Notes under the pieces: model-generated
Database searches by the model: none
Told to the model about the DNA's origin: nothing
What the model saw: the letters and a program-made list of their open reading frames with translations, nothing else
Program-made: the position numbers and the translations under genes
NCBI GenBank assembly: GCA_947628665.1
Contig: CANRAU010000007.1
Span: forward strand, 31,577-95,576
DNA: 64,000 nt
Direction: 5' to 3'
DNA from: an uncultured Clostridia bacterium
GTDB taxonomy: Bacteria > Bacillota > Clostridia > Oscillospirales > Acutalibacteraceae
Shown here: positions 9,268-19,400 of the stretch, in pieces
Numbering within the stretch: position 1 is the stretch's first letter
Layout of the letters: every line of letters starts with the position of its first letter

Positions 9268-10710
9268 ATGTTTAACAGCATCCATGAAGAATGCGGCGTA
9301 TTCGGCATTTACAGCCCCGCCACGGCGGACGTTGCCTCAAGCGCCTATTATGCGTTGTATGCGTTACAGCATCGCGGGCAGGAAAGCTGCGGGATCGCCG
9401 TAAATGACGACGGCGTTATTACCTGCTACAAAAACGAGGGGCTTGTCAACGAGGTTTTCAAAAAGGAAACGCTGGAAAAGCTCGGCAGCGGGCAAATGGC
9501 GGTCGGGCATGTGCGCTACGGCACGACGGGCAGCAACGGCATTCAAAATGCGCAGCCGATGGTCGTCAACCATATCAAGGGCAGCATGGCTTTGGCGCAC
9601 AACGGCAATCTCACGAACGCCGCGGAGCTGCGTGAAACGCTGGAGATGAACGGTTCGATCTTTCACTCCACGAGCGACACGGAGGTCATTTCTTACATCA
9701 TCACCAAGGAGCGTATTTCTGCGCCCTCCATTGAGGCTGCGGTTTTTGCGGCGATGTACCGCTTAAAGGGCGCGTATTCCCTGATCATTATGTCCCCTTC
9801 CAAGCTCATTGCCGCGCGCGATCCGCTGGGCTTCCGTCCGCTTTGCATCGGGCAAAAGGACGGGCAGATTTTATTCGCTTCGGAGACCTGCGCGCTGCAC
9901 GCCTTGGGCGCGGCCTATATGCGGGATGTACGCCCGGGTGAGATCGTTGTCGTGGACAAATACGGTATGCGTTCCATTGAGGGACATTGCACCGACCAAA
10001 AAAAGGCGCTTTGCGTATTTGAATACATCTATTTCGCCCGTCCGGATTCGGAAATCGAGGGCTGTTCGGTACACCTTGCCCGCCGCAAGGCAGGCGCGTT
10101 TTTGGCGCAGCAGCACCCCGTGGAGGCAGATGTGGTCGTCGGCGTGCCGGATTCCGGCATCGACGCGGCCATGGGCTACGCCGAGGAATCGGGTATCCCC
10201 TACGGCCTTGGATTCATCAAAAATAAATACATCGGGCGGTCGTTTATTCAGCCAACGCAGGAACAGCGCGAGAGTGACGTGCGCATCAAGCTCAATGCGG
10301 TGTCTTCCACCGTGCGGGGCAAGCGCGTGGTGATGATCGACGATTCCATTGTGCGCGGCACGACCTGCGCGCGCATTGTAAAGCAGCTGCGCGACGCGGG
10401 CGCGCGGGAAGTGCATGTACGCGTTTCCGCGCCGCCGTTTCGACATCCCTGCTATTTCGGCACGGACATTGATTCCGCCGAGCATTTGATCGCCAACAAC
10501 CACAGCATCCCCGACATCTGCAAGATCATCGGCGCGGATTCCTTAGGGTATTTAAGCGAAGAAAGCGTCCTGCATTTGGCGGACGGCTGTCCGCTGGACT
10601 TCTGCGCGGCGTGCTTTAACGGCGATTACCCCATAGAGCCGCCCAAAATCAACGCCAAATCGAAATTTGAAACCAAAATCAGTGAGAAAAAGACGGGAGG
10701 CAACGCATAA
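9268..10710 (+). CDS. purF: Amidophosphoribosyltransferase (glutamine PRPP amidotransferase)
   Basis: A 480-aa committing enzyme of purine synthesis. The N-terminal Ntn-glutaminase domain begins HEECGVFGIY; Cys9 would be exposed after removal of a short propeptide, as in the Bacillus-type enzyme. LQHRGQESCG is the next signature. The PRPP loop VMIDDSIVRGTT lies at about residues 352-363. Cys residues near the C-terminus (CPLDFCAACFNGDYP) fit the iron-sulfur cluster of Bacillus-type PurF. The stop overlaps the purM start by one base (TAATG), so translation is coupled. Confidence 0.95.
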   Translation: MFNSIHEECGVFGIYSPATADVASSAYYALYALQHRGQESCGIAVNDDGVITCYKNEGLVNEVFKKETLEKLGSGQMAVGHVRYGTTGSNGIQNAQPMVVNHIKGSMALAHNGNLTNAAELRETLEMNGSIFHSTSDTEVISYIITKERISAPSIEAAVFAAMYRLKGAYSLIIMSPSKLIAARDPLGFRPLCIGQKDGQILFASETCALHALGAAYMRDVRPGEIVVVDKYGMRSIEGHCTDQKKALCVFEYIYFARPDSEIEGCSVHLARRKAGAFLAQQHPVEADVVVGVPDSGIDAAMGYAEESGIPYGLGFIKNKYIGRSFIQPTQEQRESDVRIKLNAVSSTVRGKRVVMIDDSIVRGTTCARIVKQLRDAGAREVHVRVSAPPFRHPCYFGTDIDSAEHLIANNHSIPDICKIIGADSLGYLSEESVLHLADGCPLDFCAACFNGDYPIEPPKINAKSKFETKISEKKTGGNA

Positions 10711-11747
10711 TGGAGCGTAGTTTTTCGGAAAGCTATAAAAACGCGGGTGTGGACATCACGGCAGGGTATCAATCGGTCGAACTGATGAAAGCGCATATCG
10801 GGCGGACGCTTACGGACGGTGTTGTATCCGACATCGGCGGCTTCGGCGGGCTGTTCGCGCCGAAGCTCCAAGGCATGGAAAGCCCCGTACTCGTCAGCGG
10901 GACGGACGGCGTCGGCACAAAGCTGCGGATCGCCATGCTTTTGGATAAGCACGATACCATCGGCATCGACTGTGTGGCCATGTGCGTCAACGACGTGATC
11001 TGCTGCGGCGCGAAGCCGCTGTTTTTCCTCGATTACATCGCCTGCGGCAAAAACATACCCGAGAAGATCGCGTCGATCGTTTCGGGCGTGGCGGAGGGCT
11101 GCGTGCAGGCGGGCGCGGCGCTCATCGGCGGCGAAACGGCCGAGCATCCCGGCATGATGGCAGAGGATGACTACGATTTGGCGGGCTTTACCGTGGGGAT
11201 CGTGGATCGCGCCAAAATTTTTGACAACAGCAGCGTTTCTGCGGGCGACGCCGTGATCGCGCTCCCCTCTTCGGGTGTGCATTCCAACGGCTTTTCGCTG
11301 GTGCGCAAAATTTTGGACGTGGAAAACCGCGATCTTTCCTGTTTTTCCGACGAGCTTGGCGAGACGATCGGCGAGGCGCTTCTGACTCCCACCAAAATTT
11401 ATGTAAAGCCCCTGCTGGAGCTTGCAAAGCAGATCGAAGTCAAGGCCGTTTCGCACATCACGGGCGGCGGATTTTATGAGAACATTCCGAGAAGCCTGCC
11501 GAAAGGCTGTACGGCGAAAATTGACCGTCAAGCGCTTCGCATTCCGCCGATCTTCGCGCTTTTGCAAAGGACGGGCAACGTCCCCGAGCGCGATATGTTC
11601 AACACCTACAACATGGGCGTGGGCATGAGCGTCGTAGTCGCGGCGGACAAGGCCGACGAAGCACTCCGCATACTTCGCGCCTGCGGCGAGGACGCGTACT
11701 GCATCGGTGAGATCGTCGAGGGCGACGGCGGCGTGGAGATAAAGTAA
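10710..11747 (+). CDS. purM: Phosphoribosylformylglycinamidine cyclo-ligase (AIR synthetase)
   Basis: 345 aa, full length. The ATP-binding SGTDGVGTKLRIA motif and the GETAEHPGMM segment identify it, as does ALPSSGVHSNGFSLVRKI. It closes the imidazole ring of AIR from FGAM. It overlaps purF by one base and precedes purN by 9 bp. Confidence 0.95.
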   Translation: MERSFSESYKNAGVDITAGYQSVELMKAHIGRTLTDGVVSDIGGFGGLFAPKLQGMESPVLVSGTDGVGTKLRIAMLLDKHDTIGIDCVAMCVNDVICCGAKPLFFLDYIACGKNIPEKIASIVSGVAEGCVQAGAALIGGETAEHPGMMAEDDYDLAGFTVGIVDRAKIFDNSSVSAGDAVIALPSSGVHSNGFSLVRKILDVENRDLSCFSDELGETIGEALLTPTKIYVKPLLELAKQIEVKAVSHITGGGFYENIPRSLPKGCTAKIDRQALRIPPIFALLQRTGNVPERDMFNTYNMGVGMSVVVAADKADEALRILRACGEDAYCIGEIVEGDGGVEIK

Positions 11748-11756
11748 GGGAATCGT

Positions 11757-12383
11757 ATGAAAAACATCGTTGTATTGGTTTCGGGCGGCGGCACAAATTT
11801 ACAGGCGCTTTTGGATGCGGAGCATCGCGGCGAGATCCCGAACGGGAAAATCACCTGCGTCATCTCTTCCAAAGCGGACGCCTATGCCCTCACGCGCGCA
11901 CAAGAAAACGGCGTGAAAACGCGGGTGCTGGTGCGCAAGGACTATCCCGATATTGCCGCATACTCCGCCGCCATGGTCAAAGCGCTGCGGGAGGAGCAGG
12001 CCGATCTCATCATTTACGCGGGCTTTATGACGATTTTGGACGAGCAGGTCGTAAACGCCTTCCCCTACCAAATGATGAACGTGCATCCCGCGCTGATCCC
12101 CTCTTTCTGCGGCAAGGGCTATTACGGTCTGCGCGTGCATGAGGAAGTCCTGAAACGCGGTGTAAAGGTGACGGGAGCGACCGTGCATTTCGTCACGGCG
12201 GAATGCGACGGCGGCCCGATCATTCTGCAAAAAGCGGTCGAGGTACGCGAAGGCGACACGCCCGAAATTTTGCAAAGGCGCGTGATGGAAGAGGCGGAGT
12301 GGAAGCTGTTGCCGAAAGCCGCACAGTTGTTTTGCGACGGAAAAATCTCCGTTGTAAACGAGAGGACGATCCTGCATGAATGA
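11757..12383 (+). CDS. purN: GAR formyltransferase
   Basis: 208 aa. It starts with the phosphate-binding LVSGGGTNLQALLDA. The catalytic segment is NVHPALIPSFCGKGYYG, with Asn and His in place. The VTGATVHFV...GGPII segment follows. It transfers formyl from 10-formyl-THF to GAR. The last eight bases overlap the next gene (methyltransferase). Confidence 0.95.
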   Translation: MKNIVVLVSGGGTNLQALLDAEHRGEIPNGKITCVISSKADAYALTRAQENGVKTRVLVRKDYPDIAAYSAAMVKALREEQADLIIYAGFMTILDEQVVNAFPYQMMNVHPALIPSFCGKGYYGLRVHEEVLKRGVKVTGATVHFVTAECDGGPIILQKAVEVREGDTPEILQRRVMEEAEWKLLPKAAQLFCDGKISVVNERTILHE

Positions 12384-13119
12384 GGAGAAATTCACAGGCA
12401 AGGCGCAGTTGTATGCCGCCTATCGCCCCTCCTATCCGGCCGCGTTGCTCGATTGGCTGTATCAGGAGACAGGCGCGCGGTATGTTGCGGACATCGGCGC
12501 GGGTACGGGCATTTTTACGCAGTGCCTGCTTCGGCAATTTCCGTTCGTAACGGCGGTCGAGCCGAATGCCGATATGCGCGCGGTGCTGGCAGAAGCGCTT
12601 TCGGGGAAAGTGAAGATCGTGGACGCGCCGGCCGAAGCCACGACGCTTGCGAGTGCATCCGTGGAGCTGGTGACGGCGGCACAGGCGTTTCATTGGTTCG
12701 ACAAGCCCCGATTTAAAGCCGAGTGCCAACGGATTTTAAAGCCCGAAGGAAAGCTTGCCGTGATTTGGAATGAGCGCGTGCAAACGCCCTTCGCCGAAGC
12801 GCGCAACCGCGTGTGCATGGAATACTGCGGCAAATACCACAGCGGCCATGTGGACACGGGCTATGCCGATTTTGACGGCGACACCTTTTTGCGGCAGGAA
12901 TATTTCAGGCATACGGACTATTTTGCGGTCGAAAATCCCGTATCCATGACCAAAGAACATTTTATCGGCGATACGCTTTCGCGTTCGTATGCGCCAAAAG
13001 AACAGGAGGAAACGTATTCCCCGTTCGTTGCGCGTTTGGGGCAGGTTTTCGACGAATTCAGCCGCGACGGGCGCGTCACGCTCCTGTATCGGACGACCTG
13101 TTATCTCGGAAATTTTTAG
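12376..13119 (+). CDS. Class I SAM-dependent methyltransferase inside the pur operon
   Basis: 247 aa. SAM motif I is YVADIGAGTGIFTQ (about residues 36-48), followed by the acidic VEPN and the LVTAAQAFHWFDKPR segment typical of UbiE/YcgJ-like methyltransferases. It starts within the purN stop region (8-bp overlap), so it is translated with the purine genes. It is not a known purine enzyme. The substrate is unknown; a small molecule is more likely than DNA, as no target-recognition domain is seen. Confidence 0.85.
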   Translation: MNEEKFTGKAQLYAAYRPSYPAALLDWLYQETGARYVADIGAGTGIFTQCLLRQFPFVTAVEPNADMRAVLAEALSGKVKIVDAPAEATTLASASVELVTAAQAFHWFDKPRFKAECQRILKPEGKLAVIWNERVQTPFAEARNRVCMEYCGKYHSGHVDTGYADFDGDTFLRQEYFRHTDYFAVENPVSMTKEHFIGDTLSRSYAPKEQEETYSPFVARLGQVFDEFSRDGRVTLLYRTTCYLGNF

Positions 13120-13209
13120 GCGATCCGCACCGACGGCCGTGCAGATGCGCGGCAACGGCGGCTCATTTTGCGGTGTTGCCTTGAATATTTAGTGAAAGGA
13201 CGAATTTTT

Positions 13210-13926
13210 ATGCACACCCGTTCCATTGAAGAAGAGCTTTCCTCCATGCGCTACCCAGGCAGAGGCATCCTCATCGGGAAAAGCGCCGACGGCAAAAACG
13301 CTGTGATCGCCTATTTTATAATGGGCAGAAGCGTGAACTCCCGCAACCGCATTTTTGAAGCGACTGAGGACGGCATTCGCACTAGGGCGTTCGACGAGTC
13401 CAAAATGACCGATCCGCATTTGATCATTTATGCGCCGGTTCGGGTACTCGGCAACAAAACCATCGTGACCAACGGCGACCAGACCGACACGATCTATGAA
13501 CTGATGGACAAGCAAATGACGTTTGAGCAGGCGCTGCGCACCCGCGAATTCGAGGACGACGCGCCCAACTACACGCCGCGCATTTCGGGCATTGTGCATT
13601 TGGAAAACGGCGATATGAACTTTGCCATGTCGATTTTAAAATCCGCCGACGGCAATGCGGACTCCTGTGAACGCTTCACGTTTGCGTATTCTAACCCCCA
13701 AAAAGGCCAGGCAAAATTCATTCATACCTACCGCTGTGACGGCGATCCGTTGCCGAGTTTTGAGGGCGAACCCAAAACGCTCTCGCTGCCGGACACCGAT
13801 ATAGACGCCCTCGCTTCGCTTATTTGGAACGCCTTGGATGCGGACAACAAGGTTTCTTTGTTCGTGCGGTATCTCGATTTGGAAAGCGGTACATACGATG
13901 ACCGCATCATCAATAAAAATCAGTAA
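13210..13926 (+). CDS. purO: PurO-type IMP cyclohydrolase
   Basis: The start is ATG 13210 (MHTRSIEEEL) after GTGAAAGGA, giving 238 aa. The sequence (YPGRGILIGKSADGK, FEQALRTREFEDDAPNYTPRISG, FTFAYSNPQKGQ) matches the IMP cyclohydrolase-like family first seen in archaea. It would close FAICAR to IMP, the job of the N-terminal domain of ordinary bacterial PurH. The next gene has only the other PurH domain, which supports this role. Confidence 0.85.
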   Translation: MHTRSIEEELSSMRYPGRGILIGKSADGKNAVIAYFIMGRSVNSRNRIFEATEDGIRTRAFDESKMTDPHLIIYAPVRVLGNKTIVTNGDQTDTIYELMDKQMTFEQALRTREFEDDAPNYTPRISGIVHLENGDMNFAMSILKSADGNADSCERFTFAYSNPQKGQAKFIHTYRCDGDPLPSFEGEPKTLSLPDTDIDALASLIWNALDADNKVSLFVRYLDLESGTYDDRIINKNQ

Positions 13927-13939
13927 AAGAGGATTTGCT

Positions 13940-15115
13940 ATGAAAGAATTGGAACTCAAATACGGCTGCAACCCCAATCAAAAGCCCTCCAAAATTCTGA
14001 TGCAGGGCGACAAAGAACTCCCGATCACGGTATTGAACGGCAAACCCGGCTACATCAACTTTTTGGACGCGTTCAACAGCTGGCAATTGGTCAAGGAACT
14101 CAAAGACGCGCTGCATCTTCCCGCCGCGGCTTCGTTCAAGCACGTCAGCCCTGCGGGCGCGGCAGTCGGTCTGCCGCTTTCGGACACCCTTAAAAAAATC
14201 TATTGGGTGGACGATTTGGAGCTTTCCCCGCTCGCGTGCGCTTACGCCAGAGCGCGCGGCACGGACAGGATGTCCTCCTTCGGCGACTGGATCGCGCTTT
14301 CCGACGTCTGCGACGTCCCGACCGCAAGATTGATCGCGCGGGAGGTCTCCGACGGCATTATCGCCCCGGGATATACGCCCGAGGCCTTGGAAATTCTGAA
14401 AGGCAAGCGCAAGGGCGGCTACAACATCGTGCAGATCGACGCGTCTTACGTCCCCGCCCCCATCGAGCATAAGGACGTGTTCGGCGTGACTTTTGAGCAG
14501 GGGCGCAACGACCTGAAAATCGACGAAAGCTCGCTTGCAAACCTCGTGACCGAGAATCAAACGCTGCCCGCAAGCGCCAAGCGCGATCTGATCATTTCGC
14601 TCATCACCTTAAAATACACGCAGTCCAATTCCGTTTGCTATGCGAAGGACGGCCAGACCATCGGCGTCGGCGCGGGGCAGCAATCGAGAATCCATTGCAC
14701 GCGTCTCGCGGGCAACAAAGCGGACATTTGGCATTTGCGCCAGCATCCGAAGGTGCTTGGGCTTGATTTCATCGACAGCATTACGCGTCCCAACCGCGAC
14801 AACGCCATCGACGTGTATATTTCGGACGAATATGAGGACGTGATCGGCGACGACGTATGGCAAAACACCTTTAAGACCCGTCCCGAGCCGCTGACCCGCG
14901 CCGAAAAGCAGGCATGGCTCTCCCAGTTTCACGACGTATCGCTCGGTTCGGACGCATTCTTCCCGTTTGACGACAACATCGAACGTGCGCGCCGCAGCGG
15001 GGTTTCCTATATCGTACAGCCGGGCGGCTCGATCCGCGACGACATCGTGATCGCATGCTGCAACAAGCACAACATCGCCATGGCGTTTACGGGTATGCGC
15101 CTGTTCCATCATTGA
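13940..15115 (+). CDS. purH: AICAR transformylase, stand-alone PurH C-terminal domain
   Basis: The start is ATG 13940 behind AAAGAGG; the longer track ORF runs back into the previous gene. The 391-aa product begins LKYGCNPNQKPS and contains SFKHVSPAGAAVG with the catalytic Lys-His pair. It also has KYTQSNSVCYAKDGQTIGVGAGQQSR and ends AMAFTGMRLFHH. The MGS-like IMP cyclohydrolase domain of normal bifunctional PurH is missing; its job is taken by the preceding PurO-like protein. Confidence 0.9.
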   Translation: MKELELKYGCNPNQKPSKILMQGDKELPITVLNGKPGYINFLDAFNSWQLVKELKDALHLPAAASFKHVSPAGAAVGLPLSDTLKKIYWVDDLELSPLACAYARARGTDRMSSFGDWIALSDVCDVPTARLIAREVSDGIIAPGYTPEALEILKGKRKGGYNIVQIDASYVPAPIEHKDVFGVTFEQGRNDLKIDESSLANLVTENQTLPASAKRDLIISLITLKYTQSNSVCYAKDGQTIGVGAGQQSRIHCTRLAGNKADIWHLRQHPKVLGLDFIDSITRPNRDNAIDVYISDEYEDVIGDDVWQNTFKTRPEPLTRAEKQAWLSQFHDVSLGSDAFFPFDDNIERARRSGVSYIVQPGGSIRDDIVIACCNKHNIAMAFTGMRLFHH

Positions 15116-15141
15116 TCCATTGTAAAGTGAGGTAAGCGACT

Positions 15142-16425
15142 ATGAAGCTCCTGGTGGTCGGCGGCGGCGGCCGCGAGCACGCGATTATCAAAAAACTCCG
15201 CGAAAATCCCGAAGTGACCGAGATTTTCGCCTGTCCCGGCAACGGCGGTATCGCCATGGACGCGACGAACGTGGACATCGGCGCAAAGGACATCGACGGC
15301 ATTGTGGATTTTGCCGTGCGTGAACAGGTGGATTTCTGCGTCGTTGCGCCCGATGATCCGTTGGTTCTCGGCTGTGTGGACGCGCTCGAAGCGAAGGGCA
15401 TCCCCTGCTTTGGGCCGAATCAAAAGGCGGCGATTTTGGAGGGCAGCAAGGTCTTTTCAAAAGGACTTATGCAAAAATACGGCATTCCGACGGCAAAGTA
15501 CGCTGTTTTTGACGACCCCAAAGCGGCTGTTGCGTATATCCGCGAGCAAAACCAATTCCCGACCGTGATCAAAGCGGACGGTTTGGCGTTGGGCAAGGGC
15601 GTCATCATCGCCGCGACGCTCAGCGAGGCCGAGGCGGCGGTCGCTTCCATTATGGAGGACAAGCTCTTCGGCGACAGCGGCAACCACATTGTGGTGGAGG
15701 AATTCCTGCAAGGCCCTGAGGTTTCGGTGCTGAGCTTTACCGACGGCAAAACGATCGTGCCTATGGTCTCCTCCATGGATCACAAACGCGCGCTCGACGG
15801 CGATCGGGGCTTAAACACAGGCGGCATGGGTACGGTCGCGCCGAATCCGTATTACACGAAAGAGATCGCCCAAGTGTGCATGGACACCATTTTCCTGCCC
15901 ACCGTTCGTGCGATGTGCAAAGAGGGCAGACCTTTCAAGGGTTGCTTGTACTTCGGCTTGATGCTGACCGAAAACGGCCCGAAGGTCATTGAATACAACT
16001 GCCGCTTCGGCGATCCCGAAACGCAGGTGGTACTGCCGCTTCTCAAAACCGATCTGCTCACGATTATGCAAGCCGTACACGACGAACGGCTCGCCGACGT
16101 GAACGTCGAATTTGACCCAAAAAGCGCGGCGTGTGTGATCGTCGCTTCGGGCGGCTATCCGCAAGCCTACAAAAAGGGTTGTGTGATGTCCTTCGGGAAC
16201 GTCGACAACCTGCCCGATGTCACCGTTTACCACGCGGGAACGGCCGAGAAAGACGGTCGGCTCGTAACAGCGGGCGGACGCGTACTCGGCGTGACCGCTA
16301 CGGGCGAAGATTTGCCCGCCGCACTCCAAAAAGCCTATGCCGCCGCTCAGGAAATTCAATTTGAAGGCGCGTTTTACCGCAGGGACATCGGTGCGCGCGC
16401 ATTAAAAGCGCTCGAAAACGAATAG
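15142..16425 (+). CDS. purD: GAR synthetase (phosphoribosylamine-glycine ligase)
   Basis: 427 aa, full length. The Rossmann-like start is KLLVVGGGGREHAII. ATP-grasp features include KADGLALGKGVIIA, RGLNTGGMGTVAPNPY and EYNCRFGDPETQ. It joins glycine to phosphoribosylamine, the second step of the pathway. It lies 26 bp after purH and 9 bp before purL. Confidence 0.95.
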   Translation: MKLLVVGGGGREHAIIKKLRENPEVTEIFACPGNGGIAMDATNVDIGAKDIDGIVDFAVREQVDFCVVAPDDPLVLGCVDALEAKGIPCFGPNQKAAILEGSKVFSKGLMQKYGIPTAKYAVFDDPKAAVAYIREQNQFPTVIKADGLALGKGVIIAATLSEAEAAVASIMEDKLFGDSGNHIVVEEFLQGPEVSVLSFTDGKTIVPMVSSMDHKRALDGDRGLNTGGMGTVAPNPYYTKEIAQVCMDTIFLPTVRAMCKEGRPFKGCLYFGLMLTENGPKVIEYNCRFGDPETQVVLPLLKTDLLTIMQAVHDERLADVNVEFDPKSAACVIVASGGYPQAYKKGCVMSFGNVDNLPDVTVYHAGTAEKDGRLVTAGGRVLGVTATGEDLPAALQKAYAAAQEIQFEGAFYRRDIGARALKALENE

Positions 16426-16434
16426 GAGGCAACC

Positions 16435-19400
16435 ATGGTTTACCGAATTTATGTGGAAAAGAAACGGCAGTTTGCCGATGAAGCGGCAAGCCTGCTTTCC
16501 GATATTCGCACGCTTCTGCGCATAGATTCCGTCAGCGATCTGCGCCTGTTTAACCGCTATGATGTGGAAAACATCGACGAAGCGCTCTTTAAGGCGTGTG
16601 AACGCACCGTATTTTCCGAGCCCCAGCTCGACAACACCTATGCGCACCTGCCGCAGGCGGACTGCGCCGTATTCGCGACGGAGTATTTGCCCGGGCAGTT
16701 TGACCAGCGAGCGGATTCCTGCGCGCAGTGTATCCAAATCGTATCGCAGGGCGACAAGCCTACCGTGCGCACCGCGAAGGTCTATATGATTTTCGGGAAG
16801 GTCTCCCCCACCGAGCTGGACGCGATCAAAAAATATGTCATCAACCCCGTAGAAAGCCGCGAAGCCTCGCTCGACCGCGTTGACACTCTGCACATTCCCT
16901 ATGACGTGCCGACCGAAGTCGAGGTGCTGACGGGCTTTACGAAGCTCTCCAAGGCCGAGCTGTCGGAATTCGTCCGCAAATACGCACTCGCGATGGACGA
17001 CGCCGACATTACTTTCTGCCAAGCGTATTTTAAGAGCGAACACCGCGACCCGACCATTACCGAAATTCGCATGATCGACACCTACTGGTCGGATCACTGC
17101 CGCCACACCACCTTTTTGACCACGATCGACGGCGTGCAGATCGACGACCCCGCCGTGCAGGCCGCCTATGACCGTTATGTCGCCCTGCGCAAGACGCTGG
17201 GGCGCACCAAACCGCAAAATCTGATGGATCTTGCGACCATAGGCGCGCGGTATTTGAAGCACACGGGGCAGTTGAAGAATCTGGACGAATCCGAAGAGAT
17301 CAACGCCTGCACCGTCAAAATCAAGGTAGATGTAGACGGCAAGGATGAGGATTGGCTGTTCCTGTTTAAAAATGAGACACACAACCACCCGACGGAGATC
17401 GAACCTTTCGGCGGCGCGGCCACCTGCATCGGCGGCGCAATCCGTGATCCGCTTTCGGGGCGCGGCTATGTGTATCAGGCCATGCGCGTGACGGGGGCTG
17501 CCGATCCGTTAAAGCCCGTCAGCGAAACGATGACGGGCAAGCTCCCGCAGCGCAAATTGGTGACCACCGCCGCCGCAGGCTACAGCTCCTACGGCAACCA
17601 GATCGGTCTTGCCACGGGGCAGGTCGATGAAATTTACCATGCAGGGTATGTGGCGAAACGGTTGGAGATCGGCGCGGTCGTCGGCGCAGCGCCCGCCAAA
17701 AACGTTCGCCGTGAAAGACCCGACCCGGGCGATGTGATCGTGCTGCTCGGCGGCAGAACGGGACGCGACGGCTGCGGCGGCGCGACGGGTTCTTCCAAAT
17801 CGCACAAGCTCTCGTCTTTGGCGCAATGCGGCGCGGAAGTGCAAAAGGGTAATGCGCCCGAGGAACGCAAGCTGCAAAGGCTGTTCCGCAATCCCGACGC
17901 CACGGCGCTGATCAAACGCTGCAACGACTTCGGCGCGGGCGGCGTTTCGGTCGCCATCGGCGAGCTTGCGGACGGTTTGCATATCGATTTGAATAAAGTC
18001 CCCAAAAAATACGAGGGGTTGGACGGCACGGAGTTGGCCATTTCCGAGTCGCAGGAGCGTATGGCCGTTGTGCTTGCACCCGAAGACGCGGACGCTTTCT
18101 GTGCGCTTGCCGCAGAGGAAAATTTGGAAGCCACAGTCGTGGCGCACGTCGTGGCCGAGCCGCGCCTGACCATGGAATGGAACGGCAAAAAGATCGTTGA
18201 TATTTCGCGCGAGTTCTTAAACTCCAACGGTGCGGAAAAGCACACGCGCGTGACGATCACGGCGGCACAGCCCATCGAAAAGACCGTCGCGGGTTCGACC
18301 AATGCCGACAAATTCCGCACGCTTGCGGGCGACCTCAATATTTGCTCGAAACGCGGCCTTGCCGAACGCTTCGATTCGACCATCGGCGCAAACACGGTAC
18401 TGATGCCCTTCGGCGGCAAATATCAAATCACGCCCGCGCAGAGTATGGCGGCAAAGCTGCCCGTGCTCGACGGCGATACCAAAACCTGCTCGGTGATGGC
18501 GTGGGGCTACAACCCCTTTATCACGGAAAAGAACCCCTATCTCGGCGCGTATTTGGCGGTCGTGGAATCCGTTTCCAAGTTAGTGGCGAGCGGCGCGGAT
18601 TTGGATAACTGCTGGCTGACCTTCCAGGAATATTTTGAGCGCATGACCGAAGATCCCACCCGCTGGGGCAAGCCTGCGGCGGCATTGCTCGGCGCGCTGA
18701 CCGCGCAGTTGGAACTGGGGCTTGCTTCCATAGGCGGCAAAGACTCCATGAGCGGCACGTTTGAGGATATCGACGTTCCGCCCACTTTAGTCTCCTTTGC
18801 GGTCTCCGTCTGCAATTCGGACAACGTCATTTCCCCCGAATTCAAGCTCCCCTCCTCCAAGCTCTATTATATCGAGCCGCAAAAGAACGCGGACGGGACG
18901 TTCAACACCGAAAGTCTGTTGGCGGTTTATAAAAAAGTCGCGGCGCTTATCGCCGAGAAAAAGGTGCTTTCCGCTTTTACGCCCACCTACGGCGGCATTG
19001 CGGAGGGGCTGATGAAAGCCGCGTTCGGCAACCGCATCGGCTTTAAGCTTGCCCACACATTCCCGCAGGATAAGCTCTATACCTACAGCTACGGCGCATT
19101 CGTGCTGGAAGCGGTCGAAGAACTGGACGATCTCACCGTACTCGGCGAAACGACCTATGATTATTCGCTGAAAATCGGCATTGAGACCATTGATTTAAGC
19201 GAGCTGTGCGCCGTTTATGAGGATAAGCTCGAACCCGTATTCCCCTGCAACATCCAAACGAAGCAAACGCCTGTTGCCCCGCTCGAATACCGCGCCGAAC
19301 ACCGCGCCGCGCCGAAGATCGGTTTTGCGAAGCCTCGGGTACTCATCCCCGTATTCCCCGGCACAAACTGCGAATACGATACGGCGCGCGCCCTGCTTCG

